Shown here piece by piece: positions 22,421-34,863 of a stretch of DNA of 64,000 nucleotides. The stretch is from Nereocystis luetkeana (lineage: Eukaryota; Sar; Phaeophyceae; Laminariales; Laminariaceae). The stretch spans positions 10,062,463 to 10,126,462 of the forward strand of contig JARUPZ010000003.1 of the NCBI GenBank assembly GCA_031213475.1. The letters run 5' to 3'. The first letter of the stretch is position 1. Each line of letters begins with the position of its first letter. The position numbers and the translations under genes were made by a program. The notes under the pieces are model-generated. The model made no database searches, was not told the origin of the DNA, and worked only from the letters and a program-made list of their open reading frames with translations.

Positions 22421-22529
22421 TATTACGGGGGACCATAGTTAATAGGACCTATGGGATACATAAAAACCTATATATTTACCCATTTTTACTAACAATATTT
22501 GGTCCTATTAACTATGGTCCCCCGCAATA
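22421..22529. mobile_element. MITE-A copy 12
   Basis: Full length. The flanks ACAGCTA and TAGCTGT extend the palindrome, so the insertion may have hit a short palindromic target. Confidence 0.9.
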
Positions 22530-22561
22530 GCTGTGGCAACAATGACAATTCTGCTGCTGCC

Positions 22562-22890
22562 GTGCCCCCCCCCCCCACCCCCAGCCCCCCCACCCCCCCC
22601 CCCAGCCCCCCCCCCCCCCCCCCCCGATGGAAAAAAAAAAAAAAAACGAAGCTACAAATACTAGACTCAAGGCAACACTACTAGTATATATATATCTATC
22701 TATAGGTTGGTTCGAACTGGAACCGTGCCACACGATCTGCCATTCATTTCCATTCTGCTTGCGCCGACAGCGGTGTCAGTGCCCCCCCGCCTCCCCGCCT
22801 CCCCCCCTCTCCACCTCCTCTCGCCTCCCCCCCTCCTTTCCCCTCCCCCCCTCTCCCCTTCCCTCCCCCCCCCCCCCCCCCCCCCCCCCG
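22562..22890. repeat. C-rich homopolymer region
   Basis: Long C runs with CCAC and CTCC interruptions (22566-22625, 22785-22890). The Pro-rich and Gly-rich open frames over it are translation artefacts. Confidence 0.85.
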
Positions 22891-23114
22891 CCTTCCTATT
22901 ATATTTAGGTTGGGTTGGCGTCGGTTGGCAACGACATTGTAGAACATGCCGCTCACTACGTGAGCTAGACAACCAGGGTACCGTTTTTGTTGTTGTTTTG
23001 GCGGTCGGTCACAGTTGGTTGTCGAGTTAGATCGTTTGTGTAAGGTGGACAACCTTTACTCCGCACACACAATACATGTAGGAATGATCGTATCACGTAC
23101 CAGGTACCAGGTAG

Positions 23115-23460
23115 TGTTTATGGTAAGGCACCCAAGAGGCATTTACATAGTACTCCCATTCATTGCTGTCTCTGGGAATGCCTACACCGGAAATCATAAC
23201 AACTCATTGAAGTTGCCATCCATACATATGCAAGTCCGCCTCAATAGCGGTTCTTAGTAGGATGCAGCTCACCCTTCATGCGACTCGCCAGACACCTCGC
23301 GGCGCTTCGCGCTTGGTGCAAGCAATGTCTACCTGGTCGAAGAAAACCCGACATGCTCCGTCCCGGCATTGTAGGGATGCGAGGGTCTATATGGTCACAC
23401 GACTACGGCCATGCATGATAATGAGTACATCTATATCTCCTATCGAGTACCCCCCCCCCC
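23115..23460 (-). repeat. Dispersed repeat C, copy 3 (inverted)
   Basis: The reverse complement of 11960-12335, including GAAGTTGCCATCCATAC and the CTTCGCGCTTGGTGCAAGC block. A double TACCAGG block (23098-23113) lies at its left edge. Confidence 0.75.
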
Positions 23461-24690
23461 CCCCGCGCCTTCCCCTCCCTCCAACCCTCTATCCCGCCGC
23501 TACCCCCGCCCCCCCCTTGCCGCTATACTCTTGGCGTCCTCTCTCGGCTGCGTAGGTAGCGTAGCCAGCTCTTCTCTGCCATTTCCAAAACTGTTCATTA
23601 TTCGTGTATATACATACGCAACAGAGTCCCTGTACTGCTATTGTACGACGGTACCGGTTCACCGAACCAACAGCCGGCATACCGCAAAGAAAGCCATCGC
23701 CCTCCCTTAGGGCTGGTGAGCGGGGAAACAAAAAAAAGTACCAGGTATGTTTTTTTAACGTCATTCCCCGCTTTTTTTAATTTTTCGTTTCTTCTTTTTT
23801 TGGTTTGAATCTTGGTTCGGTTGTTGTAGGAGGGTTTTCGTTGTTTAGTCGTCCCGATATGGGATGGCGGTTTTGTGGGGCGTAGGTACTGCAGGTTTCA
23901 ACATCCTGCGGTATGCATTAATTAGCATATATATGTATGTGTCTGTATACTGTGTACGTTCACTGGGTGGGTGTCTTCTCACTCTCGTCAGTAGACACAA
24001 TAATAGTATTGCCAGTAATCCAGCCTGAACGATTTGCTCTGTCTGGTAGTCTGTCTGGCAGTACCTACTGCGCCGGTACCAAGGCCTAGGTTGCACGTGG
24101 TATCATTGTTCAATTCATAACAAACAATGCTCGCACCTGGTACACTGACTGGTGCTTCACACCATATTTTTGTATTCTTCTTGCTTTCTTGCTCGCTGAG
24201 CGGAGATTGAAAGGAGAGCGCTACTATTAATACTACAAGTGCTGTACTCGTAAGTACATACACACCCTCCATCGTTCGTCCGTGGGGGTACGGATTTTAT
24301 GAAGTTGTTGGTACAATAATCGCTGTTCATTGACTGGTGGTGCTCGATTGTTCCTGTTTGTTGTCTTCCTTGACCGTCGTCACATCGTTGTTGCTACTAT
24401 CATATATATATATATATATTATACTTCGAAGCATATATACTGGTGTAAATAGTTCTTGTTAGTTGTTGACGATGCTGTTTGTTATCAGTTTTGTTACTAT
24501 TATATTATCGTTGTTTATATATTATCGCGACTAAGTACATGTTTAAATATTTTCTACCCGCCGGCGCAGAATGGATATGGGTAACACATCCATTCACTCT
24601 ACCAACAACCCTGTAGCAGTGCCCCATGGTCTGGGGTCTGGGAGTCGCTTTCACTTACTTACTTAGTGATGCGCCGTCAGACGCAGAAAC
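23461..24690. other. No gene recognised
   Basis: C-rich stretch to 23520, then mixed spacer with AT dinucleotides near 24402. TACCAGGTA at 23739 and TATTAATA at 24225 are the only motifs noted. Confidence 0.4.
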
Positions 24691-24694
24691 CTTG

Positions 24695-24704
24695 TAGTTG
24701 TTGC

Positions 24705-24736
<32 letters not shown>

Positions 24737-24745
24737 ATTGTTGTT
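24695..24745. repeat. TTG microsatellite
   Basis: A run of TTG triplets with one ATT interruption. Confidence 0.9.
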
Positions 24746-24895
24746 GCTGTGCCGCTAATAATAATGATGACAATGCTGCACTCACTCAAAATAAATACCT
24801 CGAAGCATGCAGTATTTATTGTCGTCGTACGGTGTTTCGCGCGTGTTGCTGTGTGTTGCCGCCTCACGCCTCACAGCGAGCGGCGGCGGTGTCTT

Positions 24896-24953
24896 CATAC
24901 ATACCTACATACATACATACATACATACATACATACATACATACATACATACC
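24896..24953. repeat. ACAT microsatellite
   Basis: About 13 ACAT units. A related interrupted ACAT tract lies at 25140-25200. Confidence 0.9.
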
Positions 24954-25289
24954 GGAACAACATGGCCCCTAATATATGGGCCAAAAACGGGGGGGAAGAG
25001 ACAGTCTTCCCAAAATGTATTTAAAAATACTTCAAATAAATAAATGTAGCATCGATGGAAAAGCCTATTATCATAAACCGCGTATTTGAAACAACAGACA
25101 CCATGTTATATTCACGCAGTGAGTGGTGGTTCTCGAGATACATCCATCCATACATACATACATACATACCTGGTACATACATACCATACATACATACATT
25201 CTATACCTGGTACAGCAGTACCAGGTACCAGGTACACCGCACCAAACAAAGTGGGTGGGTGCTTTGGTGCTTATTTTGGGCATATTTTT

Positions 25290-25374
25290 ATTTAGGACCG
25301 CAGTCAGTTCCGTTTTGGGAGGGAAACACTTGGGATTTTTAGATTGGTTTGTCCCCAGAACAGGACTGCAGTAC
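25290..25374. mobile_element. MITE-B copy, abutted by MITE-A
   Basis: The left arm is AGGACCGCAGTC plus a small insertion. The right arm stops at GGACTGCAG, after which MITE-A begins. Confidence 0.75.
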
Positions 25375-25505
25375 TATTTACGGGGGACCATAGTTAATAA
25401 GACCAAATGTTGTTGTTATTAGTAAAATTGGTTAAATATATATATGGTAGGTGTTTATCTATACCATAGGTCCTACCAGGTATTAACTATGGTCCCCCGT
25501 AAATA
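25375..25505. mobile_element. MITE-A copy 13 carrying a CCAGG block
   Basis: A full-length copy with ends extended by one T/A. In the right arm, CCTATTAAC of the consensus is replaced by CCTACCAGGTATTAAC (25474-25482), a clean 7-bp gain at a TA. Confidence 0.9.
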
Positions 25506-25977
25506 CTGTACTTGGTACACTATAACTAAGGGTCAAGTAGGACCTCCGTGATACGCACGTACGGGAAATAACTACCAGGTACCAGGTAAGTAACTGACTC
25601 TCTCTGTATACGAACACATTTATTTCGATTTTTTACAGCAAACGGACGACCGTGCATGGATGGATGGATCCGGGTGGTGAATGGAGAATGGATGGAGTTT
25701 CGATTTGTTTATCGGTCGGTCCAGATTTCAATTAATTTTGAAGATGGGAGTTTCAGCACCGGAGGCACTCTCCTCTGCACTTCTCTCTCATTCGCGTTTG
25801 GCGCGGCGATGGACGGGCGGAAGGAACCCTTCGACCGTAGAGGCTAATAGGGGCATCCATGCCATAATACGTGGAGGGTCTGACGTAGCCTGGTGGAAGC
25901 AGAACTCCGAGAAGAGACGGAAGAAAGAACGAGGAATTAATGAGGTGCCGACTGTCCGAGACGGCCGCAGCTAATAA

Positions 25978-26080
25978 CAACCCTTTTCAGGACCGAACTC
26001 CCAAAATGTTAGGGAAGAGTTGCGTCAAGTTATTCGAGTTAGATATCAATAATAGTTTGTTCACAATCCGGCTCTAAAAA
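25978..26080. mobile_element. MITE-B copy (degenerate)
   Basis: The outline is retained (CAACCCTTTTCAGGACCG at the left, GGCTCTAAAAAG at the right). The core is heavily diverged. Confidence 0.5.
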
Positions 26081-26087
26081 GTGAAGC

Positions 26088-26089
26088 AC

Positions 26090-26120
<31 letters not shown>
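26088..26120. repeat. CAGA microsatellite
   Basis: About eight ACAG units. Confidence 0.9.
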
Positions 26121-26162
26121 CTCTCTCTTGTGACGGAAGAGACGACTCTCCCTCTAAAAGCC

Positions 26163-26512
26163 GGTCGCCCCGGTGGTTCAAGTGGTTAACCTCGAATTCT
26201 ACTTGTTTGAGTCCTGGGTTCGAGCCCTAGGAGGGTCGGACTTTGACTTTATTTGCAAAAAAAAAAAAAAAAAAGGGATTCAATTGTTGAGAGCGCCTTG
26301 CAGCGTGGGTAGGCACAATTCGATGCGAGTCGACGAGGGAAGAAAAGGCTGAAATCTTCTCGCGATAAAAATGAAGGCACGTACCGTAGCGGGAAGGGGG
26401 GAGAAGAGCCTGCTATGTGACCCCGGATCTGAGTTACGAGTTGGAAGGAGAGAGAGAAGAAGATGTGCGAAGATAATGAATGGGATGGAAAAAAAAAAAA
26501 AAAAAAAAAAAA
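26163..26512 (+). mobile_element. SINE1 full copy
   Basis: Head, internal A-run and body are nearly identical to 9463-9800, ending in a long A tail (26489-26511). The high identity between two unlinked copies suggests recent activity. Confidence 0.85.
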
Positions 26513-27109
26513 GAGTCTGCTCGAACGAGAACAGAAGAAGGGGGAAGGCGAGGCGGGGCGGCGGCGGCGGGGGGGTGTGGAGGTGGAGGGCGGGGGGGGG
26601 GGGGGGGCGATTTGCGGTCTTCTTACTGCAAGTAGTCTGACCCATGTCTGTGATATAAATGACTATCTATATTATAGTTCCGTGGTATTTGACCCCTCCC
26701 TCTCTTAAGTTTCTGCGATTGGCACACAAACTTTATTAATAGATCATCTATCTGATGCCTGGACCGCCGCCATCATATTCACAACCCGTCGCTCTGCTGT
26801 CTGTTTGCTGTTTGCGTTTGCGATGTTTTTTTTTTCTTTTTATTTACCGACCGCCGACCGCTCACTACGATACAGGTAATCATCAAGGGTATTCGTAGGC
26901 TAAACTGCAAAGAAAGGCAAAAGGCCTGTGTTTGTTGGCTGGACCCCGCGGCTATGTATTAATAGTAGGTACTCTGATGTTATTGTCACCACTACTACTA
27001 TGTCCGGAAATATGAGGGATTTTTCGCTTGATGATACAAATACAATAGGTCCTTTTGTTTTGGGACATATATTATTCTTGGTAATATCATACGTGTACTA
27101 TTGATATTA

Positions 27110-27265
27110 ATAGTCAGTTGTAACTCAGATCAACCATTAGGTCATATAGATATATACCAGCCGATCTTCCCCGCTCCTACTCGTACAATAAATACGGTTC
27201 ATTTTTATCGCGAGAAGTCTTCACCCATTTCTTCCTTCGTCGACTCGCTCGCGTCGAATTTCGCC
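27110..27265 (-). mobile_element. SINE1 body fragment (decayed)
   Basis: Diverged blocks TTTTATCGCGAGAAGTCTTC and TTCGTCGACTCGC in the order of the reverse SINE1 body. It lies just left of an intact reverse copy. Confidence 0.55.
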
Positions 27266-27285
27266 TATTTCATACAATTTCATAC

Positions 27286-27646
27286 TTTTTTTTTTTTTTT
27301 TTTTTTTTTTTTCTCATCACATTTATTATCTTCGCACATCTTCTTCTCTCTCTCCTTCCAACTCGTAACTCAGATCCGGGGTCACATAGCAGGCTCTTCT
27401 CCCCCCTTCCCGCTACGGTACGTGCCTTCATTTTTTTTTATCGCGAGAAGATTTCAGCCTTTTCTTCCCTCGTCGACTCGCATCGAATTGTGCCTACCCA
27501 CGCTGCAAGGCGCTCTCAACAATTGAATCCTTTTTATTTTTTTTTATTTTTGCAAATAAAGTCAAAGTCCGACCCTCCTGGGGCTCGAACCCAGGACTCA
27601 AACAAGTAGAATTCGAGGTTAACCACTTGAACCACCGGGGCGACCG
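27286..27646 (-). mobile_element. SINE1 full copy
   Basis: Complete in reverse orientation, with a T-run (the A tail of the minus strand) at 27286-27312 and the tRNA-like head ending near 27645. Confidence 0.85.
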
Positions 27647-27746
27647 GCATTCCTACCAGGTATTATTTAGCAGTTATAGTTGATGTTTTCTTGTTTTTGA
27701 ATAAACACAGAATTTCTGACCACGGTGGGATTTGAAGTCACGGAAT

Positions 27747-27842
27747 CTTAGAACTGCAGTCCCGTTTTGGGAAGAAACCTGTCAAATTCTAAGTATTAAT
27801 AGTTTTTGTCCCCAAGAGGGGACTGACTGCGGTCCTCAAAGC
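27747..27842. mobile_element. MITE-B copy carrying a TTAA block
   Basis: The consensus AAGTAGTTTGTCC is here AAGTATTAATAGTTTTTGTCC: TA has become TATTAATA (27794-27801) inside the core. Confidence 0.8.
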
Positions 27843-27924
27843 ATTCGAGGGTTCTACTATTAATATTAATAGTAGTAAGACTTCTGCTGTGTGTGTCTGT
27901 TCTTCACATTTTTATTTAAGGAAG

Positions 27925-27970
27925 GTTGGTTGTTGTTGTTGTCTTCACATTAAATCGTCCTTCTACCCAG
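27925..27970 (-). mobile_element. LINE tail fragment
   Basis: TCTTCACATTAAATCGTCCT followed by TCTACCCA matches the 3' terminus of the LINE at 19131-19160. Little else of the element is present. Confidence 0.45.
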
Positions 27971-28956
27971 GTGAGCCAACTATTTAATAACCGACTTGTA
28001 AGTGTTTCATCAATTAATTCGACACAACAAGTTAAGCCACCCCAACCAACAAACGCGGGAGGGAGTCAGATAACGCAGGAAGATATATTATTACCGCATC
28101 ACGCAGCACGTACAGACAAAAAAAGGGCGACTATATTATTAATAATGGAAGCATAAATGTCGGAGACTTATAGTCAGCCAGCTCTACTATTAATAATAGG
28201 CAGGGTTGGGGGTGCAACGTGCGAATAACCAAACAATCATTCAATCGATTGAGCCAAAGGGTTCAGCAGGAAACAACTGTAACAAATCGACATCACATCT
28301 TTTTTTAGCCCCAGACTCGGCAGGATGATGGCGGCCTAACGTCAAGTGAAACAAACCTAAAAAAACTAAAGAAATACAACAGTACCTTGGTATGTTTTTA
28401 TTTAATTCCTGACAAAAATCCCAACCCACTACGTATTATTCCTACTATTAATACCAGGTACCTGGTACCTGGTAGTATTTATCTGTGCTATTAATACTAT
28501 TATATGCTACCAGTACTTTTTTTTTGTTTTTAATTCCGACACGAGGGGAGAGTGTGGCTCCGTCTTTTTTTTTTTCGTGTACCCCCCTGATTCTGCACTT
28601 TTTTTTATTTTATTTATATCGCATAAGCGCTGAGGGTCTGCTCTGCGGTTCGGAAAAGCAAACGGCCTCGGCTTTGATGGTGTCTCAACGCTGTTCGAGG
28701 TACTGAATAGTAAGTTTAGCAAGTGCGGCTGGCTACGGATCAAACGGTCTCCCTGCGCGAGTTCTCCGGATCGAGGCTACACAGGAATAGGTAGGTGACG
28801 ATATCATACCCATCAAGCCGAATCGCGATGCCGAGCATTGTATACGCAAGAAAACCTGAACAATACGTACTGGTGGTGGTGGTGTGGGGTAAACAAAAAA
28901 TAGGTACGACCGACCCCTCATTCCCTTCGAATGCAGTGAGTACGCATGTACCAGGT

Positions 28957-28967
28957 ATGTATGTATG

Positions 28968-28999
<32 letters not shown>

Positions 29000-29073
29000 T
29001 GTATGTATGTATGTATGTATGTATGTATGTATGTATGTATGTATGTATGTATGTATGTATGTATGTATGTATG

Positions 29074-29107
<34 letters not shown>

Positions 29108-29606
29108 TGTATGTATGTATGTATGTATGTATGTATGTATGTATGTATGTATGTATGTATGTATGTATGTATGTATGTATGTATGTATGTATGTATGTAT
29201 GTATGTATGTATGTATGTATGTATGTATGTATGTATGTATGTATGTATGTATGTATGTATGTATGTATGTATGTATGTATGTATGTATGTATGTATGTAT
29301 GTATGTATGTATGTATGTATGTATGTATGTATGTATGTATGTATGTATGTATGTATGTACGTATGTATGTATGTACGTATGTATGTATGTATGTATGTAT
29401 GTATGTATGTATGTATGTATGTATGTATGTATGTATGTATGTATGTATGTATGTATGTATGTATGTATGTATGTATGTATGTATGTATGTATGTATGTAT
29501 GTATGTATGTATGTATGTATGTATGTATGTATGTATGTATGTATGTATGTATGTATGTATGTATGTATGTATGTATGTATGTACGTATGTATGTATGTAT
29601 GCATGT
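28957..29606. repeat. GTAT microsatellite, about 650 bp
   Basis: About 160 units of GTAT with a few point changes (ATAT near 29075; GTAC near 29358, 29373 and 29581). All six frames stay open because the 12-bp codon cycle contains no stop. The resulting Met-Tyr-Val-Cys and Ile-His-Thr-Tyr repeats are not proteins. Confidence 0.97.
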
Positions 29607-31399
29607 ACATTGTGTGTAAACGAGTATCAGAAAGAGCGATGCACACCATCACCACACCGTCGGCCGGCCCCCTGATGACGCGACAAGTATGTGAGACGCT
29701 TTGTGATGACGTTGATGCCGAGACATCGCGCATCACACCTGAAAAATAAAACTTCGTGGGGTTTCCTCCCTTCAGTGTGTGTGCGCTGACAGAGCTCAGA
29801 CACGGAGGTCAGCAACTTGAGCAACTACGCAAGTACGCAGCAAGCAGCTGCAGCAGTTCGGGGTGAAGAGTTCATCCACTTGGCTGAGCTCCTTCGGAGT
29901 TTAGGCGTATGAGCGCATGATTTCCCACACCATGCATACGTGTCGCCTCGAAAGGTCCTCAGTGATATCCTGAATCCCCGCTTCCCACGTACCCAGGTAT
30001 ATAGCTGTGCGTTAAAAAACCAACAGTCACACTTGCAAACAGAGAGATTTTAAAAAGATTTTGCACGGGATTTTAAATCCTCGTATCTTTTCATAAACAG
30101 CCCTGTGCGCCTCGCTTTCTTTCCTATCTTTATTTCCGAGAAGAATATCTTGTGTTTAACGAGTACATCATCACAGATCATCTAGATCATCTATCTGTCT
30201 GCCCCTCTCTCTCTCTATCTTTTGCTCTCTCTCTCTCTGCGCTCAATGCCGGTAGCCATTGTGCCGTCTGCCGCTGCTGCTTTGCTGCTACTGCTGCTGC
30301 TGCTTGCTGCGGCTCTCAGGTGACGATGATGCGAGTACGACACGCTCACGGAATTCCAGGGGGAAACAAGGAAATATCGTGGGCTGCTGCTCCGCGTAGA
30401 ACAATAAAACATCGAAAGTACTCCTCCTCCAATACTTACAAATACACACAGCAGTAGTAGTATAATAGTTGTACGCTGCTGCTGCTGTGTAAAACTGCTG
30501 TAGGACGCATCACAGAGAGAGGCAGTTAGAGGTACTCAATAGACGACATCATAAGTAGTGCCCGGCGCTCCTAGGTAGAGAGCCATCCTGCACCACCACC
30601 ATTCCAGCTGGGGGTGGATGATAGCGTGGAGAGAGTAGGAGAGAGGAGAGGAGAGGGAGGAGAGTGGGGATCTTTTGCTTTGCGTTGTGGTGGTCTGCTT
30701 CTTCCGCGCGCAACGGCCGTCGGCTGTTGGGCCGAAATCTCCATTTCCGAGCAACCAGTGATGTGACAGGACAACCAACAACAACAACCAAAAACCTTCA
30801 AAACCTTCAAAAGCGTTCAAAACGTCAAAATGTTCAAAAATCAAATATCAAACATTCAAAATTTCAAAATCATACGCACTTCTTCACATAATTTTCATAT
30901 TTCATTTCCGATATTACTATATGTGATTCGAGATTTCAACTTCATTAATGTGTGGACTCCAAATATTGGTGGTATCCATATTTTTCGTCCGGTACCTGAC
31001 TGAAGCCGGAGAGACACAAAATTAAACATTCTCGAGGTTTCCACCACAACCAGCAACGTGATTTTAAAAACAAGTGAAAAAATAAATAAAGGTTCTCTAT
31101 TTTTTTTCGGGAGCTACAATTCGTGAACTACAACAACAACAACAAGAGGCGAAAGGGGGAAAAGAAAGCAAAAAGGTTGGACGGAATACCTGTACCTACT
31201 GCCACCCACGCCGAACGTCTCGTAGCAGAGAGCCAGATCAAAGAAAGCCCGGAGCCTAGCTATACTTTTTCCCTCGCTTTCCGCCTACCTCACGGAGACG
31301 ACGACCGCGTTGCACGAGCGAGCGCAGGAGAAGTCAAGCCCCGCCCCTTCTCGCTTCACGTGTTGACCTCAGTATCCCGTCGCTGTACGGAGAAACTCG
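29607..31399. other. Upstream region of the bactofilin gene
   Basis: This region has no MITE-A, MITE-B, SINE or footprint motif, unlike its surroundings. It contains CT and CTG runs (30205-30310) and AC-rich stretches. The promoter and transcription start are presumably here, but I cannot place them: no convincing core motif is visible. Confidence 0.4.
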
Positions 31400-31651
31400 G
31401 TGAGTGAGACCTGTTTCCGGTGTTTCGGCAAAACGTGTAACGTATCCGTGTATCCAGAGGGGTTGTGCCGAAATGACATGCTACATGTAGCATACTACGA
31501 GCAAGATAAAGCCTCTCCGAGTGATTTTTTCGTGAAGCCCCCCAGATTGAATACTGCACAGCAGTCACAGCAGGCAAGCCGCGGACCACCGACCACCACC
31601 GCCCGTGCCCTACTGCCCACCCTTCGTTCTGCTCCTGCTCCTTGTGTCTAG
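31400..31651 (+). other. Possible 5'UTR intron
   Basis: A good donor (CTCG then GTGAGT at 31400) pairs with a good acceptor (CTGCTCCTTGTGTCTAG ending 31651). If used, the exon with the start codon would begin at 31652. RNA reads spanning the junction would decide. Confidence 0.35.
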
Positions 31652-31981
31652 CCTCTTGTCCGGTCGAGACTAGCTAAGTGTTGGTTTTCTTTGAGATCGA
31701 ATAGAAAGGAACGCGAACCCCTAGCAACGAAGCAACCCCGAACGTTTTTTTGTGTTTTTCGCCAGCATAAAAAAGTAGCAAGCGGCGCAGGAGAGGGGAG
31801 GAGAGCAGCAGGAGGAGAGGGCATCAAATCCGGGAAAGCCGAGAGGACGCGGGCGGCCGTTCGTGCCAACGCATACCGACCTAACCGCGGGAATCGGAGG
31901 ACCCTCGTTTCGGTGGACCCCGGAGAAGTTGAGGCAGGCAATCAGCGCGCCTCCCGTCACCGCGCTCCTTCCACGAGCAGC

Positions 31982-32704
31982 ATGTCATTGTTCAAGCGAA
32001 GGTCGTCCTCCAAAGACCTCTCGGCGAAGATCGGATACGACTTGACTCCGAAGAAGTACGAAAGGGGTATCCCGACGTCGGGCGCCTCTCCGTCCACCTC
32101 CATGGCTCCCGTCTCGAACATCACAACGGGTGGGCCGACCCACCAGAAGCAGGCTTCCTCGTCCTCCATCCTGTCGTACCGAAAAACTTCCGCCCCGTCT
32201 CCGCACGGGATGGGCGGCGGGGGGGTCGACGACATCAGCTACGGTGGCACCCCGCTCGCCGCGGGGCCATCCCCGCTCTCGTCGTTCAAGCAATCTCTGC
32301 CACCAAGTGGGGCGGCAGCGGCGGCAGCAGCGGCAGCAGCTGCCACGGCATCCTTCTCGAACGGCACAGCGATGAGCGCTAAGAGTCTCGGCCAGGGCCC
32401 CGCGTTGTCTGACGCCCCACCGCGCAGGAGGTCGTCGTCGTCGTCGTCCTCCACCAGCGGCTCCCCGTCGAAGCAACAGGTTGAGCCCCCGGCGAAGAGC
32501 CTGGTGATCGGGGAAGGGGTGCTGTTCGAGGGCACAACGGAGGGCTGCGCCGCGGCCGTAGTCGGGGGCAAGCTGAGGGGCACGGTCAAGTCCAGAAGGT
32601 TAGAGGTGACGCGGGCCGGGAGGATGGAGGGGACGGCCTTCGCGGAGACGGCCGAGATTGCGGGCACCTTCGAGGGCTCGCTGACCGTCACCAAGGCGCT
32701 CAAG
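31982..32704 (+). CDS. Bactofilin-like protein, exon 1
   Basis: Encodes residues 1-241 of a predicted 402-residue protein. The start (MSLFKRRSSSKD) gives a short basic N-terminus like that of bactofilins. The frame stays open upstream to a Met at 31691, so a longer N-terminus is possible but less likely. Residues 1-170 are low complexity, with an Ala run near 110-122 and a Ser run near 150. From about residue 172 the bactofilin beta-helix begins: SLVIGEGVLFEG, then the Gly-spaced turns GGKLRGTV, AGRMEGTAFAE and AGTFEGSL. Bactofilins (DUF583) self-assemble into nonpolar filaments without nucleotide; a scaffold role in this cell is inferred. The exon ends ...ALK at a phase-0 CAAG/GTACGA donor. 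The GC-rich coding base composition contrasts with the surrounding repeats. Confidence 0.85.
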
Positions 32705-34065
32705 GTACGAATCTTTTATCATTTCCGAACGACCTCGCACTCTTCCCCGGGCAGACAGCGGTGCTCGTGATGCTTCTGCTTCGCTGCTGCTGCGCACGTC
32801 GTTCAAACTCCAAATAAAAAAATTAAAAAAAACAACTCTTTTGCCAGGCTTTGTTGGTACTACGTACAGAGTACTTCTCCGTGTGTACCTGGTATTAAAT
32901 AAAACCCATACTACGATCTAGTAGTTTTGTGACACGGCACGAATTCGAGGTGAAGTTGAGAAGAATTTAGAATTTGGCTTCGGTTCCTATTGGATTTTGG
33001 TTGGTATTGTCAGCTGGGTATCGTCGGTAGACTTCAAAGTACTATTAATATTAATATTAATATCACGATAGGCACCTATACCTGATTCTACATATTCAGT
33101 GGTATTATTAATGTTTGTAGTTGTATTATTCATATTCATAGTAGAGGAAAATCAACGTTCAAGGCCACAATGATGTCGTGTCAGACAACCAAGCACAGCA
33201 GCAGCTGCAGCTGCAGGACCGGCAACAGCATTCAGCGGATGGGTGTGCATGCGGCACAGCAGTTTTCACTAGCTTTTCACGCTTTCTTTGTGGCCAGCCA
33301 GCCAGACAGCTCGTTGCGACGAGCCGAACAGCAGCAGCATCGTGCAGCATCTGCTCACAGATTTTCCATGTCGAATTCCATGATGCATAGTCGTACGTGG
33401 GCGGATGGATTTCGGTATCAAATACCTGGTATTATTAGTATTAATAGTTTTTATAGTATCAATGTTAATTAATAATAGTGCGCGAACCACACAAATGTCA
33501 CCTATTGACCCCGTTAGGAATATTCGTCCAAATAGCGAGGTTATTTGCCTTTTTTTTCGTTTAGGCTTTGACGACAACGAAACTCCTATTTATCTCTCTG
33601 GGCCCTCACCGTCTAGACTACTCGTATTAAAGCTAACATAAAAGGAAAAATAATCATGATCCTCTCAGCTTTCACGTAAAGCGGCACAGCGAACATTTTA
33701 TTGGGCGAAGCTTGTATCCTCCTTCCCTCCCTCCCTCCCTTTTTTTTTTTCGTTGGGTGCTTTGTTGAGTTCGGCTCGATCCGGTGTTTGTACTGCTGTA
33801 TGATCCTCGTGTCTCAGAGGGCTATTTATCCGTTTAACCGTATGATCCAATACCTGATGCTTCGACCAGTACTCGTACGTCTATATGCGTACCAGGTACG
33901 TACGTATAATTTGAAGTATACGAGCTTACCTGGTATCCGTTTCCCCTTCTTTTCTCTTTGCAAGACCGGTTCGGGTTTGTTTTATCTGTTATTAATATCT
34001 CCGCCGTCTGCTTCTAAAATCGCTGTCTTCCTGACTTTGGACCGGTATGTGCTGAGGTGGAGGCG

Positions 34066-34109
34066 TGGTTTGTCCCCAAAACGGAACTGCGGTTCTAAAA
34101 GGGTTAATA
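34066..34109. mobile_element. MITE-B fragment (right arm)
   Basis: Only GGTTTGTCCCCAAAACGGAA and the terminal CTAAAAGGGTTAA remain. It joins directly to a TATTAATA motif at 34108. Confidence 0.7.
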
Positions 34110-34811
34110 TTAATAGAACTTTTTCAAAGTCAAAGAAGAAGGTGTCATGATGGTGGATATATAATGTATGAACATACGGGCATGATAGGGGTGTTTTCGT
34201 ATCGGTTTTTGTGTAAATGTGCGAGGTTGGATGTGCGAGGTTGGTTCTACTGGACATTCTTTGGTTTATTCCAGAAAGTGCATCCTTGACTTTAAAGTGC
34301 GCTTTCCGTACATTATACAGCAGTCAGTACCGGTATAAATTTACATACTACTTACCATACTCATAGGTGGTATCATACATACACCCTTTAGACCTGATTC
34401 TCGGGGTAAATATGTTGTTGTTCGCCATGTACTGTTGTATGAGCTATCGTCGTGCCACCCGTTTTTAGTCCGTGCCCGTGCTCCCAGGACGGGAACCAAA
34501 CCTGCTCGAGTGGAAGCAGGAAACTATTAGTGGTACATACGTACCAGGTAGCCAGGTCTACAGCATAACAAAATGGGCACATTCCGCTTATTTACACGTC
34601 ATGTTTACTCACACAGGTATTATTAAAAACATTATTAATTGTACTGGTTTATAGTACCAGACACCAGGGGTACCGCTCTCCTCGTCTGGCGTCGCGCTGA
34701 ACTGAAAAGTTTACTCAGACGTGTTCTGAACAGAGTGCGCTCAAAGAAATCATAAGTAACGCGCATATGCAATGGAATTGGGATGGGCTTTCTTTCCTGT
34801 TTCCTATCCCT

Positions 34812-34863
34812 TGTACCGCCGCCCGTCCGTACCTATTGTACCGCCGCCCGTCCGTACCTGGTA
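34812..34863. repeat. Tandem duplication of about 26 bp
   Basis: TTGTACCGCCGCCCGTCCGT plus ACCT occurs twice. The second unit ends in TACCTGGTA (34855-34863), whereas the first ends TACCTATTG. Confidence 0.8.

Noticed and set aside
28795..29749. Open frames of 236-274 residues on both strands across the GTAT tract
   Set aside because: They are pure translations of a tetranucleotide repeat (MYVC and IHTY cycles), open in every frame.
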